A DNA stretch of 64,000 nucleotides, taken from Arthrinium phaeospermum (Eukaryota > Ascomycota > Sordariomycetes > Amphisphaeriales > Apiosporaceae). The stretch lies in assembly GCA_006503535.1 (NCBI GenBank), contig QYRS01000010.1, forward strand, positions 1,860,001 to 1,924,000, in the 5' to 3' direction. The number at the start of each line of letters is the position of its first letter. Positions within the stretch are counted from its first letter, which is position 1. Both the position numbers and the translations under genes were made by a program. Shown here piece by piece: positions 55,301 through 64,000 of this stretch. The notes beneath the pieces were generated by a model. That model had not been told where the DNA came from, searched no databases, and was given only the letters and a program-made list of their open reading frames with translations.

Positions 55301-55469
55301 CAGGCGCCCTCCGGACCTACACTAGTTCGCTCCAGGAGGCCTAGCACTACAACTTGAGGAGTACGCAGATAAGCTAGTCAGCGACGCGCAGTCTTCTTGA
55401 CTCAAGTCATAAACCCATCGATCGCTCCGCAAGTTACAGCACAACATAACATAACACTTTCCATTCGTC
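52331..55469. other. 3.1-kb interval without a recognised gene
   Basis: Holds the exchanger's promoter and leader (ACT/AGT triplets at 52467-52483, A/G-rich tracts) and the SPRY gene's promoter. Frames of up to 140 codons on either strand lack motifs. No tRNA-like cloverleaf or T-loop was found. Confidence 0.55.
52467..52483. repeat. (AGT)n microsatellite
   Basis: Short AGT triplet run about 140 bp upstream of the exchanger ATG; would lie in the leader. Confidence 0.8.
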
Positions 55470-56708
55470 ATGTGTTTCGGCAGCAAGAAGGATAGTTCGA
55501 ACGAGCCAGCTCCAAAGCCGGCTCATGTTCCGCAGAACGCTTCAAGCAGCGCCCTTCCAGCATCTGCATCTGGAAAGATGAATCAAGACTATGCTCCCCC
55601 GGCTGGACCGCCGCCGCCATCAAAAAGCACAAGACCGGAGGACTACGCAGCGCCCTCGGGCCCCCCTCCCAGCCACTCACAGGCCAATAACTTTGCTCCG
55701 CCTCCGGGTCCACCGCCAGCCCGCCGCAATGATGACTACGCTCCCCCTCCGGGACCGCCTCCTCAAGACTTTGCACCTCCGTCAGGTCCACCACCCTCCA
55801 AGGGGTATGGCGGATTTGGCGATTTCGCACCTCCCCCAGGCCCGCCTCCTCCGGCACAATCAGGCAAGAAGCACGCATGGGAAGAAGCTGTGCCCGACAC
55901 CTCGGAGCTGCCACCGCCCCCGCCATTTTTCGGGGCACATGATTTCTCGCCAACAAACAATGCCACTGAAGCGGAAGCGGAAGCAGGCGAGGCTTTCTGC
56001 CACAGCAATCCCATGTTGGCACCAGAAGCGCTTGACCCGGCCAATGCTCAAGCCCAGCAACAGAGCAACTTCCGACTCCTGTGGATGAACGAGAAGGTCC
56101 AGATTGCTCCCGTTGCTCTGGGCGTATGGAAAGGCTTCAGCAAGGACGGCACCACTGACACAAGCATCATATCATGGCCTCCACTGTATAGTGTCAGCTC
56201 GCACGGTCCCTGGGCGACTGGTCGCACCAAGGTCATCTACTACGAGGTCAACTTCTCGAAGGATAGCCGGCAGGAAATTAGCATGGCTCTTGGCTTCACC
56301 GTACCACCGTACCCCGGCTTCCGTCTTCCAGGATGGCACCGCGGAAGTTTGGCTGTTCATGGCGATGATGGCCACAAGTACATCAATGACCGCTGGGGCG
56401 GCAAGGACTTTGTCCAACCCTTTAAGCGCGGAGAGACTGTGGGAATTGGCATGAAGTTTGTTCCAACGGGAGGCGACGGCGTCAGTGTGAAGATTTTCCT
56501 CACCAGGGACGGCGTTCACCAGAGCCAATGGGAGTGGGACCTCTACGAGGAGACCGACATGGAACAGGATGGGGCTGTTAAGGGCTTGGATGGCTTCCGC
56601 GATCTCTGTGCCGCCGTGGGTGTGTTCGAGAAGGTGCATTTCGAGATCGTCTTTGCACCCTGGCGCTGGAAGTGGCAGGGTCTGGAAGAGTACAGCAAGC
56701 GGCCTTGA
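55470..56708 (+). CDS. Proline-repeat SPRY-domain protein
   Basis: Predicted 412-residue protein, single exon, ATG at 55470. It begins MCFGSKKDSS: a Cys at position 2 with basic and Ser residues nearby could be lipidated, an inference. Residues 38-130 hold six copies of a repeat of the form (Y/F)AxPxGPPP, for example YAPPPGPPP and FAPPPGPPP, able to bind SH3, WW or profilin. A helical linker leads to a SPRY domain at about 215-400, with FRLLWMNEKVQI at its start and GFTVPPYPGFRLPGWHRGSL, DDGHKYIND and VGIGMKFVPTGG as core strands. Fungal SPRY proteins include adaptors for ubiquitin ligases and wall-stress signalling; which applies here is unknown. Confidence 0.85.
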   Translation: MCFGSKKDSSNEPAPKPAHVPQNASSSALPASASGKMNQDYAPPAGPPPPSKSTRPEDYAAPSGPPPSHSQANNFAPPPGPPPARRNDDYAPPPGPPPQDFAPPSGPPPSKGYGGFGDFAPPPGPPPPAQSGKKHAWEEAVPDTSELPPPPPFFGAHDFSPTNNATEAEAEAGEAFCHSNPMLAPEALDPANAQAQQQSNFRLLWMNEKVQIAPVALGVWKGFSKDGTTDTSIISWPPLYSVSSHGPWATGRTKVIYYEVNFSKDSRQEISMALGFTVPPYPGFRLPGWHRGSLAVHGDDGHKYINDRWGGKDFVQPFKRGETVGIGMKFVPTGGDGVSVKIFLTRDGVHQSQWEWDLYEETDMEQDGAVKGLDGFRDLCAAVGVFEKVHFEIVFAPWRWKWQGLEEYSKRP

Positions 56709-57086
56709 GAACCAAGATCAAGCGCTCCCTGCCAACGACATATTTAATGCTTCGTGTATTCGTACCACCAGGAGATATTCGGATAGGGCAAATAAGTAGA
56801 GGCCGCCCAGGCCATTCTGTTTTGATAATCACAAGTTTTTATTTCTACCTATGCCTTTTCACGAGTAGCATGATGCCGATAGAATTGTCACGCTCGAAGA
56901 TCAGAAAGTTCGAAGGTACATCTTCTCCTATGTCAGTAGTCTACTCAACGATGAGTACAATAAGTGCCAGAACCGAGCGATGAGCTGTCCTGTCGTAGTA
57001 CGGCGTGGGAATAACAGTCCGCTTTAACAGGGATAATGGAAGCAAGGCATGTAAGCAACAGGTTACCAAAAACAGACCGTTGCAAG
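56709..57086. other. Convergent intergenic region
   Basis: 3' flanks of the SPRY gene (+) and quinone oxidoreductase gene (-). No gene seen. Confidence 0.65.
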
Positions 57087-58291
57087 TTAATCATCAGAGA
57101 CGACGACGACCATCTTCGCTCCTCCGCCCCCTGATTCAAGGACACGATGGACTTCCTGGATCTCGTCCAGCTTGAACTGCTTCACTGGAATTTTGACTCG
57201 GCCTTCTTCAACATCCTTTACAATCTGCTCCAATGGCATCTCGTGGAAGTCTTCGGGTCCGCCACCACTAAACTGGTATCAGTACACATTATTATGCACA
57301 CAGCCACCAATACAGTTGCTATATTTCATTCACTTACTAGGCGCAAAGCCGAACCCGGTTCGGGAGGTCGACCATCGGAGAAAATCGATCGATCTCCCAC
57401 GATCCGCCTTGGATGCCCGTCATACATACCGTGCCTTTCGCCACGGCGCATCTCAGCGAGTCTCTCAGAGTCGTGGTCCCGTTCAGCTCGAGGATCTTGT
57501 CGAAGCCGCCTTTGGGACTCTGGGCGACTTGATCGGCAATCTCGCCAGAGTCCACGAAGACCTCCTCGGCGCCGCAGTCACGAAGCATCTGCTCCCGGGC
57601 GCTGTTGCGCGTGGTGCCGGCGACGCGGGTCGCGCCGAGCGAGCGGGCGAGCTGTAGGGCGCACAGGCCGATGGAGCTGGTGGCGCCGCGGACGAGGAGG
57701 CTGTCGCCCGCTTTCAGGTCGAGGCCGCTGACCAGCGAGCCCCATGTCGTCTGCATCATCTCGGGCAAGGACGCCAGCACGCTGACCGGCAGCGAGGTCG
57801 GCGGGATCAGCCGGATGTTCCCGGTGTCGACGCATGTGTATTCGGCGTAGGATCCGGGGATCTCACGACCGAGCCCGCCCATGCAAGTAGCTGGTTTCGC
57901 AAAACGTCAAACCAGTTAATATGTCCTACGAGGACTCCAATGACATACCGATTCTAGATCCGATGGGATGCGGGGGAGCCTCTACGGATCCCCCGTAGGC
58001 TACAACCCGTCCGATACACTCGATACCAATTATACGTGGAAACTTCACGGTTGGAGAATGGCCCTGGCGGGTATACATCTCTTGGACAGGTCAGAGCCAT
58101 TTCGATGCAATGTTGATTGGGGGGACACGGATGTAAGAGTTACCTGCTCGGTTTATACCGAAACCCAGGATCTTGATTAGGACCTGCCCTTTGGCGGGGG
58201 TGGGAACGGGAACATCTCGCAATCTCAAGACATCAATATCCCCAGGTTCGGCACAGACAACTGCACGCATCGTCTTGGGTAAGGGGGCCAT
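57087..58291 (-). CDS. Quinone oxidoreductase-like MDR enzyme
   Basis: Predicted 337-residue NADPH-dependent, zinc-independent medium-chain reductase. Exons 58144-58291, 57949-58080, 57338-57890 and 57087-57267; introns of 63, 58 and 70 bp, phases 1, 1 and 2. The ATG at 58291 (MAPLPKTMRAVVCAEPG) is preferred; another in frame at 58321 adds ten residues. The GroES-like part has GFGINRAEMYTRQG. The Rossmann part has RGATSSIGLCALQLARSLGA and GTTRNSAREQMLRDCGAEEV. Zinc-binding Cys clusters of alcohol dehydrogenases are missing, consistent with the quinone reductase branch. The YGGGPEDF motif spans the last junction. Substrate unknown. Confidence 0.9.
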
Positions 58292-59892
58292 TTTCTTCGG
58301 AATAAAGTAGGTATCACACACATATATATATCGTCAGATGTGGGCGAACAACTCACGACTTCAGTTCGACGATCAACATGGAAAGTGGTAGTTGCCAAGA
58401 CGAAGGTACTGCGGGTTGCGGTAGAGTCTTGGCGATCTCATACCTACCTTGACTTTGATCCGCAATGGCGGGGTTGTTGTACCTAGCAGTAAACCAGCGG
58501 GGGTGACTCGGTGAGACCAGCATCAGATTGGAGGGAGGCGGCAGGATTGAATTGGTTGTCATCCAATCGGAAAGCATGAGCGCAAAGAAAGACATGCCCG
58601 TAGAAAGTTTGTCCCAGCAAGCCACGCGACGAATACGTCAAGTGATCACCCCCTGTCTGTTCGCGATCAGCCGAGGCGCGAACGTCTTGCTTCCATCCTT
58701 CTGGGTCAGCATCAGATGGATGTAATGAGATACCCTTCGGGGTTTCGGGTGATCCAGCCAACGCGATGACTCCAGTGCTGTTTTCTATATCAAAGACTGG
58801 TCGAGGCGACACAAACATCGGACACGTTCTCTCTCACCATTACTATTCTTCATGGATTTCATGCTGAGCGACTATGTACTATATCAAACTTGGACTACCT
58901 ACAGTACCGCAGGCCGCAGACTAGGGTGCTCGGATTTAATGGCCGCCAAAGTCCGGTAACCTACATGTATGACATGATGATGGTCTCACGTGTCGGCCAG
59001 GAGTCAGTTATGTTGGCTGCGCTCTACCCTAAGATTTTCTTCTGGTATTATCGTCTCCTCTCCGCCACCACCCTCCTGCCTTGTACGACTGGTGAGCATT
59101 AACGCGTCGTCATATTCCCGTACAAATGCCATCGCTCCAAGTAAGCAGCGCGGCACTAACGACTTTGGCATTGGCTCGTATGGTAGCGGGCGATCCGAGC
59201 TGCCTCCCCTTCACACCATCTCCCTGGCTCCCCCTCTTTCAGGGCTGAAGATGAAATCCTGCTTACGGAAGCAAGTCCATGGGATCTCCATCCGCGCGAA
59301 CCCCACCGACCAGCACCGTTTTCCTGGCCTGTTCTCCATCTAATCGATGGAGAATGGTTCCATGGAGATGAATTCTTGTCGGTTGACTATGCTGGCTTGA
59401 CACCTGATGGCCAGCCTGACAACCCTCCTTCAACTCTGTATGTTTTCATCCACGACAACCTACCGGCAACGCCATATCACCACGGCGATTTTCTCCCACA
59501 TGAAACCGCAAGGAACCACCGTCGCCGACCGATGAGCTCGGCCGATCCCGACATCGGTTATCCCTGTGCTGTAATCACCTCAAAAGTTGCCCCGAGAACC
59601 AGCAGGACCCGCGGCAAAATCGGGCATAGTCGACAGCGAGCCAGCCAATCGAGTCATCTATGCCAAGCAACCCGTGCTCTGCGTGCATGTACTGCTACTC
59701 CGTCACATTTCTCGAGCACTCCAAAGATTTTCTGATTTCCTCATCCTATCTCCCGACGCAGCGCACGATTTTCGCGCGCTATCCGCCTTCCGTAGCGGGA
59801 ACGAGCAACAACAATCGACACCAAACCCGCTGCGAAGGCTAAAGAACGCAACCCACTCTTTCCGTGAATACCTACTGCGCCGGCGCATTGCC
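58292..59892. other. Divergent promoter region, MDR enzyme and TF
   Basis: The two genes are transcribed away from each other. Frames reaching into the TF start from 59587 continue into its first exon without a plausible initiation point. No separate gene seen. Confidence 0.55.
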
Positions 59893-62800
59893 ATGGACAA
59901 CACCATGGCCATGGGGTTCTCGCCCGTCCCTCAGACTGGGAATACACCAGGGTCCTCCGTAGATTCCACCATCCGTGACAACATGCCCGTTGCCCCCATG
60001 CACACTATGACTGGAATGGGCGGCGGCGCGCCCGCTGGAGCCACCATCATCGACCCCAGTGTCGAACCCTCGTCTGCCATGAACCCGCGATCGTAAGCAC
60101 AGCTAGCTCGATGCGCAGCACCGCCGTCATTTGACTAATGCAATGCTTGACATTTACAGGTGTGTTACCTGCCGTCGTCGCAAGGTTCGCTGCGACAAGC
60201 ACATGCCTTGTGGCAATTGCCGCAAAGCGCACATTTCCTGCATCTTCCCGGCTCCCGGCCGAGCACCGAGACGGCCTCGTCCGAAAGATCCGAACGCCCC
60301 ACCGAAACAGACGAGCGAGCGTGAAGTAGAGTTGATGAAGCGACTTCGGAAGCTGGAGGGCATTGTAGAAGAGCTGAGCGGTCAGATTGAGGTCGACACG
60401 CGGCAACCCACGAGTTCCGGCAATTCCCCCGAAGATTCGTCACATCCCATTGTAGATGAGAGAAGACTAGAGAGCACCGAGACCTCGCCCACGACCGCTT
60501 CCTCCGCGCGCACCACGAAGCCAGCCGAACTAGGGAGGAGCGCCACTACAGGGGGGATGAGAGCTCGCCAATCCACTTTGAACAGCCCCATACAGAGCCC
60601 TGGTAGTAGTCACGTTCATCGGGATTTCGGACGGCTAGTACTTAATGATGATGGCAAGAGGCGATACGTCAGTAATGCATTCTGGTCGAGGATGAGTGAC
60701 GAGGTAAGACAGGCATTGTTGACGAATGCTGGCTTAATAGGCTGACACTTGTGACTCAGCTTTCAGCGCTTCGAGCAGAGACGGAGAAGTTTACAGACGA
60801 GGAGTCTGATGATTCGGAAGATGATGGAAGCACACCGGCCACCTCTACCTCCACCAAGGACCAGCAAGCAGACCACCATGCTTTCATATTTGGATATAGG
60901 TCGTCTGATGTCGATTTGAGGAAGCTCCACCCATTACCGTCGCAGATCCCATTTATCTGGCAAATATACACGGAGAATGTCGACCCGATCGTCAAGATTC
61001 TCCATGTACCGACGATGCACAAGGTCGTTCGGCAAGTAAGGGCTGATATGAATACCTTGACACCGGGTCTGGAGGCCTTGATGTTCGCAATATATTATGC
61101 GTCAATCACGTCGATGGAAGAAAACGAAGTGAGCCCAAGATTACATTTCTTACCAAAGCCCTGTTCCAGTTTGCTAACGATCCAGGTCCAAATCAACTTC
61201 AACACGGATAAGGCGCGTTTGCTCGACCAATACCGGTTTGGTACCGAACAAGCCCTTGCCAAAGCCAACTTTGTCAGCACTTCCGACGCGGTGGTGGTAC
61301 AGGCTCTCACCCTCTATCTCGTAGTCGTCCGTAGAAACGACAGCACCCGATTCTCCTGGACGCTCACGGGCCTTGTTATCCGCCTAGCTCAGTCTCTGGG
61401 CATGCATAGAGAGGGCACCCAGTTCGCAGATTTAACTCCCTTCGAGATCGAGATGCGTCGCCGCCTCTGGTGGACTCTTGTCGTGGTGGATCTCAGATCG
61501 GCCGAGGACCAGGGTACCGAGTTGGTCATTGCCGAGCGGACGTGGGACACCGAATTCCCCCTGAACATCAACGATAACGACTTCGGCCCCGAAATGAAAG
61601 ACTTCCCACCAGAGAGACAAGGAGCGACGGACGTGACGTTCTGCCTCATCCGGTACGAGATCTGCAGTCTTGCGAGGAAACTGCACTCTTCGGTCAATGC
61701 GTTGGCGCCGTGTCCAAAAGATACCCAATTAACCTTCCAGGAACGTGAAGAAATGCTTCTAGAGATGTACAACCGCGTCGAGGCCAAGTACCTGAAGCCA
61801 TGTGATGACGCGAAAGGCGAGTTACTGCACTGGGTGGCGGCCGCAATCGCCCGGCTTATCATGGCCAAAATGAGCTTGACCGTCTACCAATCAGTCCTCT
61901 TTCCTGGTCAAGGGCTAGAAGTGTCTCAGCACGCCCGTGATCGCATATTCAACTCTTCTGTCGAGGTTGTTGAGTACAGCCGACTACTCAACAACGAGGA
62001 AAAATGCAAACAATACAGGTGGCTTTTCCAGACATACACCAACTGGTATGCGGTGGCCTACCTCTTACTGGAATTGGGCCGACGCGACTGGTCTCCCCCT
62101 ATGGAGAAGGCGTGGATGGCGCTCGCCTCTACCTTCCGACTTGAGCCTGGAGAACTGGCCAAGCTACAGGGTAATAATGCAGTCATGTTTCCTATCCGCA
62201 AGCTGTTTGTGAAAGCACAGAAACATCGCGAGTCAGAGATAGAGCGTCTGCGCAACGATCCTGTGGCAGCCGAGAAGCTGGATATGTCGGAGGACAACAT
62301 GACGGCACCAATGATCACATTCCAGCATCTGCCAGCCTCTGTGCGTACTTCGATAGCCCTCGAGCGCTGGCGTGGCCTTGTGGGCAGGCCCAAAGCCGAT
62401 AAGGCTGCCCACAGGTCGTGTATGGACGTCGCGCCTGCGACCACTCCCCCTAATTCGGTCAAAACGGTTACACCGCCCACAACATCGTATCAAAAACAGC
62501 CGGAAGCGGAAGCGGACTTCACCCCAACGCAGTTCTCATACCTCGATGCAGCCATGTCGCAGGTTTTGTTTAATTCTGAGAACTTATGGGGGGCGGCCTA
62601 TGGTGCTGGAGGCCCCGTCGCAGACGGGCTCTCCAACGAAGCACAGCCTCGGATAACACAGCCGCAGCGGACCATGTCGGGCTATGTTAGCAATGGGAAT
62701 TCTGGACTTAATTCTGGAGGAGTGTTTTCTGGAGACTCCTTTGCCACGCCCCTTATGCCATCACAGTCGTTGCAACAACAGCCACAGCAGCAGCAGCAGC

Positions 62801-63102
62801 AGCAGCGACAACAACAACAATCAACAACAACACAGTCTGATAGCGCGAAAACCACACCCCAACTAGAAAACAACCCCCCGCCGTGGGTGTGGCCAGATTC
62901 TGGCTGGAATTGGGGCCCAGGTTCTAGCGGACCGCCGGCAAACCTGACGGCACCAGTGGCGCTTCCGGACGACATCGACGTGAACATGGACGAGGATTTC
63001 AACTGGCAGGACTGGCAGCAGAGCATCCGCGGGTTCGAGATGGATGCTGCCGCAGCCGCGGGTATTCCAAATTTCCATGGTGGGTTTACTGGTGGGATAT
63101 AG
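59893..63102 (+). CDS. Zn2Cys6 transcription factor with fungal_trans domain
   Basis: Predicted 1009-residue nuclear regulator. Exons 59893-60092, 60160-60703, 60760-61128 and 61186-63102; introns of 67, 56 and 57 bp. The last is a multiple of three and stop-free, but has a canonical donor, GCTAAC branch site and acceptor, so I remove it. The zinc cluster is exact: C68, C71, C78, C84, C87, C94 (CVTCRRRKVRCD). A coiled coil follows (LMKRLRKLEGIVEELSGQIE). The fungal_trans region starts near residue 300 (IPFIWQIYTENVDPIVKILH), with RRRLWWTLVVVDLRSAEDQG in its centre. The C-terminus has poly-Gln and a Trp/acidic putative activation part (DFNWQDWQQSI). Target genes are unknown; the adjacent, divergent MDR gene is a candidate. 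Confidence 0.93.
62785..62835 (+). repeat. CAG/CAA repeat encoding poly-Gln
   Basis: Run of mixed CAG and CAA codons in the TF's C-terminal part, interrupted by one CGA. Confidence 0.85.
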
Positions 63103-64000
63103 AAGGGCGTTGTGTAGGGGCATGTGATGAACGAGATACTGTTTATTTATTATTTATATACATAGAAGGTGAGGGACGATCTGTTCTTGGTGATATTTGT
63201 GTCGATGGATAGAAAGGTTGGCGCGCATGATATGGGCTCAGCGTTGTGCGTCTTGGCGTGAACAAAAAGCCCCCTTGGGCTGGGTTGGATTTGTCATGAT
63301 TCCCCATTTGCTGTCCGCTTCCTCTGCAATCTTGGCCTGTTCGGCGGTGAGTGTGCGTGTTGGTGTTTGGGGGAATATATTGGTGTCTTTGGTGGGCATT
63401 GCGGAGATTGCTATTAGTTATTACGAGTATGTTAACATGGGGAGCATTCTACATGACCTCGTCATGATGAGAACCGTCATTTCTCTATCATTTTCCGTTG
63501 TTGTGAAGTCGTGAGGAAATGGCCACAAACGTGTTGAAGTACGAATTGCCCTGCCTGCGTCCTTTGGATAGTCATCGTAAATGGCCCCTTTCGTGTAGTC
63601 CATGTATGCTATCTGGGTTCACCGAAGGGGTTCTCAGAGCGTATACCGAGATCTTTCACCGAATGTTGGTTACAGAAACACGAGTCAGCTGTAAGAAACC
63701 ACTGCTCGCTTTTGCCCTAATGTCCGAGGTCTTCGCTTCCATATATTATCTTCATCAGGGGCAAGGACATATAAGGCGAGGAGTCTAAGCAGGATGTATT
63801 CTCGTCCAACCGAGTTACACGTAAGGTTATAGCATTCAGATGAAGCACTTGGGCTCCGGCAAGTAATCTACCCTACCAAATCTATGTGACTGTCCGTTCT
63901 GGGGGATGCAGGATGCCCAAACCAGGTTGTTGGGAGGATTATGAAAATGCTCAAAAGCAACATCTGGGGTTCGAAGCTCGCGTAGTAGCAGTATCGTGGA
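63103..64000. other. 3' flank of the transcription factor gene
   Basis: Short overlapping ORFs only, up to 105 codons and without motifs. No gene start entering from the right edge was recognised. Confidence 0.55.

Overview
The window is nuclear DNA of a filamentous ascomycete (Pezizomycotina; a Sordariomycete is my best guess from protein resemblance, not from any search). Evidence: short introns of 53-167 bp with GT..AG ends and CTAAC-like branch points, GC-rich codon third positions, a Zn2Cys6 regulator with a fungal_trans region, fungal families (DUF1996, Swa2-type auxilin, Pfa3-type palmitoyltransferase, vacuolar M28 membrane protease, lipase-type NLR remnant), and microsatellite-rich intergenic DNA. 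I support seventeen protein genes, plus one doubtful small ORF. I saw no rRNA, tRNA, CRISPR array or intact transposon.

Layout. 1-4254: gene-free, microsatellite-rich. 4255-7044 (-): auxilin-like UBA/TPR/J protein. 7045-12132: 5.1 kb without a recognisable gene. 12133-13973 (+): secreted DUF1996 protein. 15005-16728 (+): DHHC palmitoyltransferase. 18047-20647 (-): EF-hand MscS-type channel, with a 76-bp tandem repeat upstream. 20648-25048: gene-poor. 25049-25843 (-): CxxC/poly-Asp protein. 26915-28676 (-): MFS transporter. 29683-31182 (+): M28 leucine aminopeptidase. 31676-33608 (+): cytochrome P450. 34342-35915 (+): F-box-like protein.

36058-45986 is the most unusual part. A sugar transporter (-), an SDR (-), a shortened NLR/STAND protein (-) and a nitronate monooxygenase (+) lie between two nearly identical non-coding repeats in opposite orientation. 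In the two copies the component blocks occur in permuted order, and both carry an 8-bp satellite (TTATCCCA). The NLR gene joins the first strand of an N-terminal hydrolase domain directly to the tail of its NB-ARC domain and TPR region, so the catalytic core and P-loop NTPase are absent. The segment looks like an accessory, rearrangement-prone cassette.

46333-49295 (-): vacuolar membrane protease with an apparent 1-nt frameshift. 50033-52330 (-): vacuolar Ca2+/H+ exchanger. 52331-55469: no gene seen. 55470-56708 (+): proline-repeat/SPRY protein. 57087-58291 (-): zinc-independent quinone oxidoreductase. 59893-63102 (+): Zn2Cys6 transcription factor. The flanking genes are mostly housekeeping (clathrin uncoating, vacuole, calcium, lipidation). 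The 26-46 kb stretch is accessory-like: transporters, P450, SDR, NMO, secreted peptidase and NLR. Exon boundaries were set by hand from splice signals, reading frame and family resemblance.
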